A DNA stretch of 33,706 nt from Sulfurimonas sp. endosymbiont of Alviniconcha boucheti (GCA_021766785.1 JAICBP010000079.1:827-34532); one strand, 5' to 3'. Positions 18,777 through 28,236 are shown, numbered from the stretch's first letter. Numbers and translations: made by a program. Notes: generated by a model not told the origin, from the sequence alone.

Positions 18777-19520
18777 TTATTCATCTGTGCTATTACTATC
18801 TACAACAGAGTTACGTGAAACGACACTCTTTGTATCTGGAATAAGATAGCCATACCAACTTGCAGTACCATCACCTTCAAACCACTCTTTATACCAAGGT
18901 GTGTTTGCTCTATTTATTTCATTCCAGACTATCCAAGGCTCTAGTTTTTTTGCTCTGTAATAAGCTGCAGACTTAGGTTTATCTATACGATTATAAAGGT
19001 CAGCTATAGTTTTATTAAGTACAGCATCTGCTATATAAAGATTTGTTGCAATTGTATCAACAATACTATAGTACATAGAATGAGGATAGTTTGTTTTGAA
19101 TTTTTCTGCTTCTATAATGGCTTCTTGAATGAGAACTTGATCACGGCGTGGATTTGGTAAAGCCATATACTTCGCTTTTATTTTTAAAAACTCAGTAAAC
19201 TCTTTTTCATTTGCATTTGCATAGTGTTTAATGTACTCATTTAAAAAATCTTCACTTAAACGATACTCTTTATAGTACATATGAGCAGTAGCTAGAATCA
19301 TAGTTGCTTCAGGTAAAAGTGGAGAGCCTATATGTTCACCTTGAAGAGAGTAGTAGTAGTCATCAGCTTTATCTATGTTTCCTTTAGAGATAGACTCAAT
19401 AATCTTTGAGTACCAGTAAATTGCTGGCTTATTATACTCATCTAAATTTTTAGTACAGGAGCTTAAGAGTAGTGTTAAAGTAAGAAAAGTGAGTAAAGTT
19501 TTTCTATATAGCTTTTTCAA
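18777..19520 (-). CDS. bamD: outer-membrane assembly lipoprotein BamD
   Basis: A 247-residue lipoprotein of the beta-barrel assembly machine. The signal peptide ends in the lipobox LLLSSC with C22 as lipidated residue. TPR-like helical repeats follow (YWYSKIIESISKGNIDKADDYY; LLPEATMILATAHMYYKEYRLSEDFLNEYI; IADLYNRIDKPKSAAYYRAK), matching the BamD/ComL pattern. A Ser/Asp-rich C-terminal tail is lineage-specific. The start is TTG at 19520 with AGGA at six bases; no in-frame ATG gives a signal peptide. It is followed 19 bases later by lon. Confidence 0.88.
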   Translation of the reverse strand: MKKLYRKTLLTFLTLTLLLSSCTKNLDEYNKPAIYWYSKIIESISKGNIDKADDYYYSLQGEHIGSPLLPEATMILATAHMYYKEYRLSEDFLNEYIKHYANANEKEFTEFLKIKAKYMALPNPRRDQVLIQEAIIEAEKFKTNYPHSMYYSIVDTIATNLYIADAVLNKTIADLYNRIDKPKSAAYYRAKKLEPWIVWNEINRANTPWYKEWFEGDGTASWYGYLIPDTKSVVSRNSVVDSNSTDE

Positions 19521-19549
19521 AAATCTTCCTATTTTTATATTAGTCCGTT

Positions 19550-19558
19550 ATTCTAGCA
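19550..19558 (-). promoter_or_regulatory. candidate extended -10 promoter for bamD-lon
   Basis: TGCTAGAAT on the minus strand, about 35 bases upstream of the bamD TTG start; one mismatch to TGnTATAAT. Confidence 0.45.
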
Positions 19559-19659
19559 AAAAGAACTATATCTCTCTTTAAATTATTCAAATTTAGCTTT
19601 CATTATGAGCAAATTAAGACATTTGTATTTAAAAAGAGATTAATTATTATATTTAATTA

Positions 19660-19668
19660 TGTTATAAT
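19660..19668 (+). promoter_or_regulatory. extended -10 promoter of the pilus/adhesin operon
   Basis: TGTTATAAT, a perfect extended -10 element, placing the start near 19675. The leader then holds AGGAG at 19690-19694. No convincing -35 box is seen. Confidence 0.6.
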
Positions 19669-19700
19669 ACACCTATCAAGGTAAACAACAGGAGTATATT

Positions 19701-22700
19701 ATAAGAAAATTAAGAGAAATATTTGTTAGGAGTATTCTTCTTTTCTCCTTAGCCTCCTCTTCACTTTTTGCTGTAGTAGGTCATAAGACAAATTATTTAA
19801 ATCCTTTTCAAGCTGTTTTTAATCCTAGTCCAAATGTTATATATGGTGACTATGCTTCCATAGCTTCATCTGTAGAGTGTATTGAGAGCGTAAATGCTAC
19901 TACCTGTGATGATGGATATAGTGGTTATTTATTTAATGCGACAACCATGTATAAAAATGATGTAAATATTTCGGCAATCCCATTAAACTCTTCTACAGAA
20001 ACATTACAGTTACCAACTGATATTGATGGAAAAGATATATTATTTGCAGGTCTATATTGGCAAGGCAATATTGTTGGTGAAGATGCAGCAAATTATAATA
20101 CACAATTTAGTAACATCAATAAGCATGGTGGAATACTAGGACGAGATAAAGTTATTATGATAGATGCCAAAGGAAAAAAACATACTATAACTGCAGATAA
20201 AAATAGTACTTGGTTTTATGATTTTTGGGGAAATGGTATAGGATATGCTGGTGGGCATAGATCTCTTTATCAAGGCTATAAAGATGTAACAGCCATCCTT
20301 CAAAACTCCTATACTAAAGGAGTAATAAATAGTTACACAGTTGGAAATATTAAAGCAAGTGCTGGAAAAGACTACCCTACATACTTTTGGGGAGATCAAA
20401 ATACGAGTTTTAATGGCATAAGTATAGGTTTTTGGGCTAACTGGCAACTCATAGTTGTTTATAGTCATAGTAATCTAGCATCACTAACACCAAAACCAAA
20501 ACCAAAAAATATTACTATTTTCCATGGCTTTGAGCCTCTTATACCTCTAAAAGATGAAGTGAAATCAATTACTATCAACCTGTCAGGATTTGTAACACCT
20601 AAACAGGCTCCAGTAAATGCAAAAATGCTTTTTTATGGTTCAGGAGGAGAAGCGAAACTTGACTACGATAGTTTAGAGATTCAGAATAAGAAAACAGCGG
20701 GCTTCGTTCCTCTCTATAACTCTCCAGCAAATCCTCTTTCTGGTGCTTTTAATGGTTCTATATCTAGGTTTGGAACACGTGTAAATCCAAATATCACCTA
20801 CTATCCAGGAACAGATAGTGATGAGTTTAATATCTCTAATATGATGGATACAGAACAATCTACGACTGTACTTAAACTCAGCACAAAAAAGGTAAATGGA
20901 ACAGGAGATCAGTTTTTACCAGGTCTTGTCGCTTTTTCGACTGATGTTTATGAACCAAGTTTCTGTTATGATTATGCTTATAGAGAGTCTGATAAGTTTT
21001 TTACTGAAGATAACAATGGTTCACAAAATCCTAGAATTATTGGTTCTGTAACTCCTCAAAAGCCTATAACCATAAATATATATTTAAAAAGTCTTATCGA
21101 TTCTAATGTTCTTGTCAAAGATATGAAACTTACAGTACAAGATATTAATACAACACAAGCAAAATATATAAGAGACTCAACACTTTTAACTCTCAACTCA
21201 GGTATTAAAAATCCTATTTTTGATAGTTCCATTGGAAGTGTATCAGATAGCTCTATTAACGATATTCCCATAGGTACACTCAATGCAAAAGACCATTTTT
21301 CTGCTTCGTATGATTTGTTGCCTACCGTAGGAACACAAGATCTTAACATGACACTTAACGCAAAGGTTTCATACACTTTAGAGACAACTAGTATGTCTAT
21401 TCCCTACTCTTTAAATCTCTCTTCTGATATTCCTATGTGCACATCTACTCCCAACAAATATACATCAGAAAAAGGTAACTTTAACATGGTTCATGAGCAC
21501 TACTATAATTATGATACAGTTACTCCAACCAAAAGATACTACAACCTTCCAACACAGATTACAAATAGGGTTGGACATTTTAAGATTATCTCAATTGATG
21601 AGAATGAGACGCTTACTCCTAGATCTACTATGGTAGCTGTTGAGATGATAGATGCAAGTGCTTTTCACTCATCTCTTCTCTCTTGTCAAGAAATATCAAG
21701 CTCCATTAGTCCAAGATCCTGGATGCTGTTTGATGCTGTAGAATCAGTGAAATTTGATAAAACGACATTAAGTAATCCTTTAAAATTTTATACAAATGCA
21801 AAAGAAAATACTGCATTTAGGGTATCACAAATGTTAGACAATAATGGCAACTTACAAGTCATAGAGCATGTCTCTCCCACCACATGGCGATTGAAAAATT
21901 TTCCAACATATACAACTACACAACAGTGTACAGATAATAGTAACTCTATCTTTAATGTATGTGGAGATACTGGTAATGGACCTAATAATACAGGTATGAA
22001 TAAAACAGAACTTGCATCATGCATGGAGTGTATTTATGGCTTGAAGACAAAATTTACATGTTCAAGAGACAACTTTGCTATCCGACCAAACTCATTCTCT
22101 TTTGTATTGAATGACACTAACCAGAGTAGTGCACCTAAACATAAACTCATAGACAATGTTAGCTCCACAAAACCGAGTATAGATCTTGCAACAGGCTATG
22201 AGTACAATATAGATATTAATGCGACAAATTATATAGATAACAATGCTTCAGATGGCTACACTAAGCTCTTTAACACAGTTAATACTCAAGACTCTATGAC
22301 TTATATTTGGTCTCAAAAAACTCCTTTAGCTACTTGTAATGATGCAAATAAAACTCTTTCATTTCATATATTTAATGGGAGTGTAGATTTAGATCTTCCT
22401 CCTTTTGATCAAGTTGGACAATACCAACTTAATCTTTTAGATACAAGCTGGACAGCAGTAGATCATAATCCAGTATTTATGGGACATCATACTAGTGCAA
22501 ACGCCATCTATCCTGATGGTACTCCTATGTTTGAGACTGCCTCCTTAGATTGTAAAGTAAACTCAGCTTTTACACAAGATGAAAACTCTAGTGAACTTAG
22601 TGGCTGCAATATCTCTTCAGAGCATAATAGTAGTTCTGGAGTTATCACCTCAAATATAGTAGCTATTTTTCACCCTTACAAACTTGATGTGACCTCATTA

Positions 22701-23741
22701 ATTGCTTCACACGGTAGTGATAAAAATATTACCTTTCCAACTGCTGTTAGTAGTAGTGCATGGATTTATATGAGTGATATTGCTCATGAGAATAATATCT
22801 CCTTAAACTTTATAGGAGATATAGTAGCCAAAGGCTTTAATAATACAAACAACAGTAATTTTGTAGATGGATGCTATGCAAAACCACTTACTCTTTCACT
22901 CAAAAGTGATCTTATAAATGCAAATCCTGATTATAAGTATCATTTTGTTAGTAGAGAAGTAAATAGTAGTGTTATCTATGACTCTTGGGATGCAAATAAC
23001 TCTTCACAAGAACTACTTAACCTCACTACTGCAAACTTTCCAAAAGATGCGAATGGTTCACTCTCTATGACTCTTCACTACAACTATGAGCATAATACTT
23101 CAGTTGCTCTCAACCCTCAGAAAATAAATCTAGTTGGATTAGATGTAAGATGTACAAATGCAAGTGATTGTCAGATGAATGTTCTGCAAAGAAATAACTA
23201 TGAGAATAATCAAACAGTGAGTATTAATGCTCCATTAAGACACTTTTATGCAAAAGCATATACAGGTAAACAACGTTTTAATGTTCCAGCAGATAGTCCA
23301 TATAACGCAAAAATCTATTATCAGATATACTGTTTTGGAGATGGATGTAACACAAATCTACTGCCTAGTAAGGAACATATAAATGATATACGTTGGTATA
23401 GAAACAGATTGCATAATCCAAACCATGATGGAAATATTACTGCTATTTTTAAAAAAGGATCAGTAGGGAGGGTTATACTAACTAATGCGTTTATCAATAC
23501 AACAAATCCTGCAACTGTAAATTTACAATATGATAGTTCTAAAGGGTATCCATACATAAGCACTATGGAGATCAACGCATCAAACTGGTTAATTTATAAT
23601 CAAAATAATGAAAATGCAACATCTAACCAATTTCAGATAGAGTATAATAAGCTAGGAACAGGATACTCTGGAGAGCATGAAACCACTAGTGAAACAAGCA
23701 CTAGAGGTAATATCAAAACAAATAGGAAAACGATGTGGTAA
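19701..23741 (+). CDS. large secreted adhesin-like protein (MshQ/DUF6701-like), non-AUG start
   Basis: Predicted 1346-residue exported protein. The reading frame, open from a stop at 19665-19667, encodes a textbook signal peptide (RKLREIFVRSILLFSLASSS, then LFA and a likely cut) but has no ATG, GTG or TTG before 19947. AGGAG lies six bases before an ATA at 19701, which I take as start; ATT at 19698 is the alternative. Starting at ATG 19947 would delete the signal peptide. After it comes a domain with DILFAGLYWQGN, of a kind seen in large bacterial surface proteins, then Asn/Thr/Ser-rich beta regions with scattered cysteines. CSRDNFAIRPNSF near residue 787 resembles the opening of the DUF6701 domain of MSHA protein MshQ. 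It overlaps the first prepilin gene by seven bases. Likely role: pilus-associated adhesin; tentative. Confidence 0.7.
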   Translation: MRKLREIFVRSILLFSLASSSLFAVVGHKTNYLNPFQAVFNPSPNVIYGDYASIASSVECIESVNATTCDDGYSGYLFNATTMYKNDVNISAIPLNSSTETLQLPTDIDGKDILFAGLYWQGNIVGEDAANYNTQFSNINKHGGILGRDKVIMIDAKGKKHTITADKNSTWFYDFWGNGIGYAGGHRSLYQGYKDVTAILQNSYTKGVINSYTVGNIKASAGKDYPTYFWGDQNTSFNGISIGFWANWQLIVVYSHSNLASLTPKPKPKNITIFHGFEPLIPLKDEVKSITINLSGFVTPKQAPVNAKMLFYGSGGEAKLDYDSLEIQNKKTAGFVPLYNSPANPLSGAFNGSISRFGTRVNPNITYYPGTDSDEFNISNMMDTEQSTTVLKLSTKKVNGTGDQFLPGLVAFSTDVYEPSFCYDYAYRESDKFFTEDNNGSQNPRIIGSVTPQKPITINIYLKSLIDSNVLVKDMKLTVQDINTTQAKYIRDSTLLTLNSGIKNPIFDSSIGSVSDSSINDIPIGTLNAKDHFSASYDLLPTVGTQDLNMTLNAKVSYTLETTSMSIPYSLNLSSDIPMCTSTPNKYTSEKGNFNMVHEHYYNYDTVTPTKRYYNLPTQITNRVGHFKIISIDENETLTPRSTMVAVEMIDASAFHSSLLSCQEISSSISPRSWMLFDAVESVKFDKTTLSNPLKFYTNAKENTAFRVSQMLDNNGNLQVIEHVSPTTWRLKNFPTYTTTQQCTDNSNSIFNVCGDTGNGPNNTGMNKTELASCMECIYGLKTKFTCSRDNFAIRPNSFSFVLNDTNQSSAPKHKLIDNVSSTKPSIDLATGYEYNIDINATNYIDNNASDGYTKLFNTVNTQDSMTYIWSQKTPLATCNDANKTLSFHIFNGSVDLDLPPFDQVGQYQLNLLDTSWTAVDHNPVFMGHHTSANAIYPDGTPMFETASLDCKVNSAFTQDENSSELSGCNISSEHNSSSGVITSNIVAIFHPYKLDVTSLIASHGSDKNITFPTAVSSSAWIYMSDIAHENNISLNFIGDIVAKGFNNTNNSNFVDGCYAKPLTLSLKSDLINANPDYKYHFVSREVNSSVIYDSWDANNSSQELLNLTTANFPKDANGSLSMTLHYNYEHNTSVALNPQKINLVGLDVRCTNASDCQMNVLQRNNYENNQTVSINAPLRHFYAKAYTGKQRFNVPADSPYNAKIYYQIYCFGDGCNTNLLPSKEHINDIRWYRNRLHNPNHDGNITAIFKKGSVGRVILTNAFINTTNPATVNLQYDSSKGYPYISTMEINASNWLIYNQNNENATSNQFQIEYNKLGTGYSGEHETTSETSTRGNIKTNRKTMW

Positions 23742-24346
23742 AGAGAAACTCTCAAATGGCGTTTACAATGATAGAGCTTATATTTGCTATTGTCATTATT
23801 GCCATTACTGTCGTCTCTCTACCAATGATGATGCAAGTAAATACTAAAGGGATGGATAATAATCTTGCACAAGAGGCCATCTTTGCTGCATCAGTGGAAC
23901 TTATGCAAGCAACTACAGGCTATTGGGATGCTACCTCTATGAATGATATTGCATTAAGTAATTATTCAAGAGTAATCAATATAAGTGGAGATTGCAATAG
24001 CATAACAAAGCTCCGTCCTGGTCATATAGCACAGCCATTTCACAGAAGATGTATAGAAGACACTACAATTACATCTCCAAGCAATATTACAGGAAATAGT
24101 CTCTATAAAACTTTAAATGATCTTGAACATACCTCTCAAAAACTTTATATAGGAAATGCAAGTAGATCAGGATATAAAAATACAAACCTAACTATCTCTC
24201 TTAGTGTCTCTGTTGATGCAGATACAAACATTAAAATTTTAACAGCCACTGTAAAAGACCCAACAGATAATAATAAGATTGTAACTAAACTCTCTACTCA
24301 AAGTGCCAATGTTGGTGAACCCCAATATTATAAAAGGATGTTTTAG
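23735..24346 (+). CDS. type IV prepilin-like protein (MshD/PilV-like)
   Basis: A 203-residue minor pilin candidate. The leader MVKRNSQM is followed by AFTMIELIFAIVIIAITVVS: a class III prepilin signal with Ala instead of Gly at the cleavage site and the conserved Glu five residues after it. The AFTMIEL form is common in Campylobacterota. The globular part has a Cys pair (GDC ... RRC, about residues 88-109) that could form a disulfide. The GTG start at 23735 overlaps the adhesin-like gene and gives a positively charged leader; AGGA lies upstream. It is the first of three tightly overlapping prepilin genes. It would be cut by PilD, which is not in the window. Confidence 0.8.
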   Translation: MVKRNSQMAFTMIELIFAIVIIAITVVSLPMMMQVNTKGMDNNLAQEAIFAASVELMQATTGYWDATSMNDIALSNYSRVINISGDCNSITKLRPGHIAQPFHRRCIEDTTITSPSNITGNSLYKTLNDLEHTSQKLYIGNASRSGYKNTNLTISLSVSVDADTNIKILTATVKDPTDNNKIVTKLSTQSANVGEPQYYKRMF

Positions 24347-25275
24347 TGCTACGCCGATATGCTTTTACAATGATTGAACTCATTTTTGTTATTGTTGTTA
24401 TAGGCTTTTTAGCAAAGTTTGGAACAGAATTTTTAGCACAGGCCTATAATGGATTTATATTTTCAAAAATTAATAATGAACTACAGTCTAAAAGTGAAAG
24501 TGCGGTAGAACAGATAGCAGCAAGACTTCAATACAGAATAAAAACATCTATTATAGGAAGAGATCCTAACAATAATAATTTTAAATCTCTACCAAATATC
24601 ACAGTAGCAGACTCAAAAAAATATACTATACTAGAGTGGATTGGCATTGATAATGAAGGTTTTAGAGGAACCGTCACAACTGCTTTATGGAGTGGTATAA
24701 TAGATATAGATAAATCAACTGCCACATATCTAGTATCTCCAGAGACAAATACATCAGAGTGTAATGAGCTTATTAAGATACTCTCTTATGCTAGTGGTAC
24801 AGATATTAATAGCTCGGCAATTTATTTTATAGGTTCTACTACTGACATCAATGGATATGGCTGGGATGGTAATGCAATAACCACACAAAGCCTCACTATG
24901 CACCCTATTCAAACAGATGCAGATCCAACACACCTTATTCCAAGAAAAGGAGGCACTTTAAATAGTGCAAACACATTTTCAGGAGAAGATGTTTATGAGT
25001 ACTATCAACTCGCTTGGAGTGCCTATGCAATCGGAATTGATGATTATAATACTACAACAAAAATGGGAACACTAAAGCTTTGGTATGATTATCAACCATG
25101 GGATGGTGAAACATATAAAAACAGTGCTAAGTCTGTCACTCTTATGGAAAATGTAAGTACCTTTCGTTACAATGGGATAGGCTCTTTATTGAAAATTCAG
25201 GTCTGCACAAAATCAACATTTGGTACGATGGGTGAAGGAAACTATTCGATATGCAAAGAAAAAACAGTTTATTAA
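24346..25275 (+). CDS. type IV prepilin-like protein (MshO/PilW-like)
   Basis: A 309-residue minor pilin candidate with leader MLRRY and AFTMIELIFVIVVIGFLAKF, again Ala before the cleavage site and Glu at position 5 of the mature helix. Size and the helix-rich QSKSESAVEQIAARLQYRI after the membrane segment fit the larger PilW/MshO-type subunits. The GTG start shares one base with the previous stop (TAGTG) and AAGGA lies seven bases upstream, so translation is coupled. It has two late cysteines (CTKS ... CKEK, near 288-305). Confidence 0.8.
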   Translation: MLRRYAFTMIELIFVIVVIGFLAKFGTEFLAQAYNGFIFSKINNELQSKSESAVEQIAARLQYRIKTSIIGRDPNNNNFKSLPNITVADSKKYTILEWIGIDNEGFRGTVTTALWSGIIDIDKSTATYLVSPETNTSECNELIKILSYASGTDINSSAIYFIGSTTDINGYGWDGNAITTQSLTMHPIQTDADPTHLIPRKGGTLNSANTFSGEDVYEYYQLAWSAYAIGIDDYNTTTKMGTLKLWYDYQPWDGETYKNSAKSVTLMENVSTFRYNGIGSLLKIQVCTKSTFGTMGEGNYSICKEKTVY

Positions 25276-25715
25276 AGAAAAAAAATGGATTTGCTATGAT
25301 TATGGCAATTATAGTTATTGTTATCATCGGGACTATAATGGCATTATCTATTTCTCTTACATCACTCACAACTAAAAGGACAACTGATATTTATCTTTAC
25401 GAACAGGCATCACTCTATGCAAAAGTTGCGGCAGAGAGAGCACTCTTAAAAATTGCCAAAAATGATGTATCAATAAACCCTTGTGGATTTACAGGAGACA
25501 ACTATCAATTAGGTGGTATTTATGATGTCAATGTTTCCGTCAAATATGTCTATACTAACTTTCCTATAGGTTGTAATGCAGCGCAACAACTTACTACTAT
25601 TACAACACCTGAGCAGAATGGAACAGTTATGCTAGATATCTCTGTCAGTGTGAACAACAGTACAATAGATACAGAACCTATTCGTTATTTTAGAAGAACT
25701 CTTCAAAAATTATAA
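25251..25715 (+). CDS. prepilin-like protein lacking Glu5 (MshP/PilX-like)
   Basis: A 154-residue protein with leader MQRKNSLLKKKNG and FAMIMAIIVIVIIGTIMALS. The cleavage Gly is present but the usual Glu5 of the mature pilin is not, a feature of tip-type pseudopilins (MshP, PilX, GspK). The following KVAAERALLKIAKND is the standard amphipathic alpha-helix, and CGF ... IGC could form a disulfide. It overlaps the previous gene by 25 bases. It is the last gene of the block; hpf follows with its own promoter. Confidence 0.75.
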   Translation: MQRKNSLLKKKNGFAMIMAIIVIVIIGTIMALSISLTSLTTKRTTDIYLYEQASLYAKVAAERALLKIAKNDVSINPCGFTGDNYQLGGIYDVNVSVKYVYTNFPIGCNAAQQLTTITTPEQNGTVMLDISVSVNNSTIDTEPIRYFRRTLQKL

Positions 25716-25741
25716 TATATTATTTTTTGTAAACTATTAAA

Positions 25742-25750
25742 TGCTATAAT
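25742..25750 (+). promoter_or_regulatory. extended -10 promoter of hpf
   Basis: TGCTATAAT, perfect extended -10, giving a start near 25757 and a 23-base leader carrying AAAAGGA. It separates hpf from the pilin operon. Confidence 0.65.
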
Positions 25751-25779
25751 CATTTTATTTACAACAAAAGGATTATATT

Positions 25780-26313
25780 ATGAATATTTCATTAACTGGA
25801 AGACAACTTGATCTTACTGATGCTATTAAAGCACATATGACGACATCTATTGAAACACTTAGTAAATTTAACATGGATATTATCTCTGTAAATGTTATTG
25901 CATCTAAACAAACAAAGAAAGGTAAAGAACATTTTGTTGTAGAGTTTGTAATTAATCTCGCACACAAAAACTCTATTATTATCAAGCAGAGTGATGCAGA
26001 TCTCTATGCTGCCATTGATCTTGCCACTTCTCGTGCTCAAAAAGCACTTCGTCGTATGCATGACAAAGAGGTAGGACACCAAAAAATTGGACTTAATGAG
26101 CTTAAAGCTGAGATAATAGATATAAAAGAGTCCACAATTGATAGTGAAGATGAGATTGTTCCTGTTGAACTTGAGCTTTATAAACCTCGTGAAGTTGAAG
26201 ATGTTTTAAATGATCTCAAGGATAGTGATAGAATGTTTGAGATTTTTTTAGATAACGAAGGAAAAACTCGTGTTCTTTACAAAAGAAACGATGAGAAGTT
26301 TGGTCTTTATTAG
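25780..26313 (+). CDS. hpf: long-form ribosome hibernation promoting factor
   Basis: Binds the small ribosomal subunit and pairs 70S ribosomes into inactive 100S dimers under starvation. The 177-residue length and two-domain layout mark the long form: an N-terminal S30AE domain (MNISLTGRQLDLTDAIKAHM, 1-20; DLYAAIDLATSRAQKALRR, about 74-92), a linker, and a C-terminal dimerisation domain starting EDEIVPVELELYKPREVEDV (about 124) and ending RVLYKRNDEKFGLY. It is monocistronic. Its stop and that of recG on the other strand are separated by one base. Together with the 6S-like RNA it gives the window two stationary-phase shut-down functions. Confidence 0.93.
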   Translation: MNISLTGRQLDLTDAIKAHMTTSIETLSKFNMDIISVNVIASKQTKKGKEHFVVEFVINLAHKNSIIIKQSDADLYAAIDLATSRAQKALRRMHDKEVGHQKIGLNELKAEIIDIKESTIDSEDEIVPVELELYKPREVEDVLNDLKDSDRMFEIFLDNEGKTRVLYKRNDEKFGLY

Positions 26314-26314
26314 A

Positions 26315-28114
26315 TTACTTCTCTAAGTGCAATGCACTTTTTATCTGCTGAGCGATTTTTGCATCCTCAGCAAAGTCAAACCAACGGAACTGATTTCCAC
26401 TCTGATTTAGCCCCTTTAATAGATCTCCACTTTTTCTAAACTTCAGGTCTAAGTTCGCTATATCAAAACCACTTTTTGTATGTACAAACTTTTCTAAACG
26501 TGAAGAATTTTCTTGATTTGTATAGAGATAACAGTAGCCTTTGAGTCCAGTTCTACTCACACGACCACGAAGTTGATGTAGTGTTGAGAGTCCAAGTCTT
26601 TCTGCTCCAACTATTATCACAGTAGTAAGCCTAGGGAGTGAGATCCCAACTTCTACAACAGTAGTACTTATAAGTATATTGCCTTTATCTCTAAACTCTA
26701 GTAAAACCTGTTCTTTCTCTTTATCTTTTCCATGAGTGACAAAAACATTCTTGAAGTTTTTCTCCCAATAGCCTCGTGCCTCTTCAATACTCTGGTATTC
26801 TAATACTTCACTCTGCTCTACTAAAGGGTACACTATAAGTACTTGATTATTCATACTAATTTCACTTTTAATATGTGTAAGCAATTCAGGAAAATCTCTT
26901 TTATGTATAACTTGCGAATCTATATCTTTCGTAAAAGGTGTAGAAGTAATGAGGCTTACATCTATATTTGCAGACTCTATCATCGCTAATGTTCTGGGTA
27001 TTGGAGTAGCAGAAAACTGAAGATAATGAGGTTTTTCTTTTCCTTCACTAGTTAATTTTTCTAGTATATTTCTCTGTTTTGTTCCAAATCGGTGTTGTTC
27101 ATCGACCATGACAAGTGCTGCTTCTGGTAACTCTCTATACAAAACTGCATGTGTTCCTATGATAAAATCATACTCTTTAAGATTTACTTTTTTACTTTTG
27201 TTTGTTATTAATACAGATTTTATATTTGGCAAAAACTTACAAGCCTCTTCATAGAGTTGATTTGCAAGTATGGTAGTAGGAGCCATTAATATAGAACGAT
27301 GAGGAGAGATCATAAACGCCGAAGCAAGTATAACCATAGTTTTTCCACTTCCTACATCTCCAACTACCATACGTTTTGAGGCAACATTTTTGGCAAAATC
27401 TTTTTGGATATCTTCTATAGCATTGATCTGCTCAGGAGTAAGCTTAAATGGTAGAGTCTCTACCCATTCTTGATACTCAGACTTTTTAGATATAAGGGCT
27501 TGAAAATATCTACGTTTTCTTTGTAACTCTTTCATATAAGAGTATATCTCTATATACTTGAGTGCTGCTAAAGTTTTTGTATCAAGCTCTTTTTTCTCTG
27601 ATGTAATAGTATCTACAAAGTGAAGTTTGAGTACCTTTTGTGCCATCTCTTTGGGGATACCCTCTGCTAGTAACTTCTCTAAGTTTAACTCCTTTTGCAC
27701 TAAACGCCACATCACATCAGTTTTTAGTCCACATTTGTACTTAGGAGTAATAACTCCTATAGTAGTAACTTTTTTAGGCATACTCATACTATATTGCCCT
27801 TGTTTACACTCTACTAAACCATAATAATACTCTCTTCTTCCTACACAAAACTGATGTGTCATATAGGGCTTTGGACGAAAGAGAACCCCAGTAATGTGAT
27901 GTCCAAAATTATGTGCATAAAAAGTAATCTGTATAGAATTTGCTCCTTTATAGAGTGATTCAACAGTTGCATCTATGAGCTGATGGGTATGCGGGTATAG
28001 TTTATTATGTAGGCGTAAGTCCTCATAGGAGTGAGGAATAGTGAGTGCGAGTTGTGTGTAACTACTGATACCTAGTTTAGCAAACTTTGTAGCTACATCT
28101 TTGGAGAGTTCCAT
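26315..28114 (-). CDS. recG: ATP-dependent DNA helicase RecG
   Basis: Branch-migrating helicase that remodels stalled forks and Holliday junctions. The 599-residue protein is about 90 residues shorter than E. coli RecG, with a reduced N-terminal part, normal for this phylum. It has an OB-fold wedge region (about 45-120), Walker A VVGDVGSGKTM (about 250-260), the DEQH box MVDEQHRFGTKQR, FSATPIPRTLAM, and the C-terminal helicase motifs TTVVEVGISLP and LGLSTLHQLRGRVSRTG. A 36-codon membrane-peptide gene ends four bases before its ATG, so the two are probably translationally coupled. Confidence 0.95.
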   Translation of the reverse strand: MELSKDVATKFAKLGISSYTQLALTIPHSYEDLRLHNKLYPHTHQLIDATVESLYKGANSIQITFYAHNFGHHITGVLFRPKPYMTHQFCVGRREYYYGLVECKQGQYSMSMPKKVTTIGVITPKYKCGLKTDVMWRLVQKELNLEKLLAEGIPKEMAQKVLKLHFVDTITSEKKELDTKTLAALKYIEIYSYMKELQRKRRYFQALISKKSEYQEWVETLPFKLTPEQINAIEDIQKDFAKNVASKRMVVGDVGSGKTMVILASAFMISPHRSILMAPTTILANQLYEEACKFLPNIKSVLITNKSKKVNLKEYDFIIGTHAVLYRELPEAALVMVDEQHRFGTKQRNILEKLTSEGKEKPHYLQFSATPIPRTLAMIESANIDVSLITSTPFTKDIDSQVIHKRDFPELLTHIKSEISMNNQVLIVYPLVEQSEVLEYQSIEEARGYWEKNFKNVFVTHGKDKEKEQVLLEFRDKGNILISTTVVEVGISLPRLTTVIIVGAERLGLSTLHQLRGRVSRTGLKGYCYLYTNQENSSRLEKFVHTKSGFDIANLDLKFRKSGDLLKGLNQSGNQFRWFDFAEDAKIAQQIKSALHLEK

Positions 28115-28118
28115 CTCA

Positions 28119-28229
28119 TTATTTACCGAGTTTTTTCTCTAAGTCTCTTACTCTGAGGTGCATATTACCCATGATAAGAGTTATAACCACTATAATTATT
28201 GTTCCAAGTGAATCTGATAAATTTTCCAT
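28119..28229 (-). CDS. 36-residue single-pass membrane peptide upstream of recG
   Basis: An ORF below usual length cut-offs. ATG at 28229 has AAAAAGGA five bases upstream. The product starts MENLSDSLG, has one hydrophobic segment TIIIVVITLIMGNM (10-23), then a charged tail HLRVRDLEKKLGK. The stop TAA is four bases from the recG start. Good ribosome-binding site, sensible membrane topology and coupling to recG argue it is translated. Function unknown; it could act as a leader controlling recG translation, or be a membrane micro-protein in its own right. I do not recognise a family. Confidence 0.6.
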   Translation of the reverse strand: MENLSDSLGTIIIVVITLIMGNMHLRVRDLEKKLGK

Positions 28230-28236
28230 TATTTTC

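Noticed and set aside
24346-25275. Frameshift between the two long prepilin genes
   Set aside because: The TAGTG overlap with its own ribosome-binding site and an intact prepilin leader shows two separate coupled genes.
25712-25729. ATAATATATTAT followed by T residues as a terminator after the pilin genes
   Set aside because: It is a pure A/T palindrome without loop room or GC pairs, too weak to claim.
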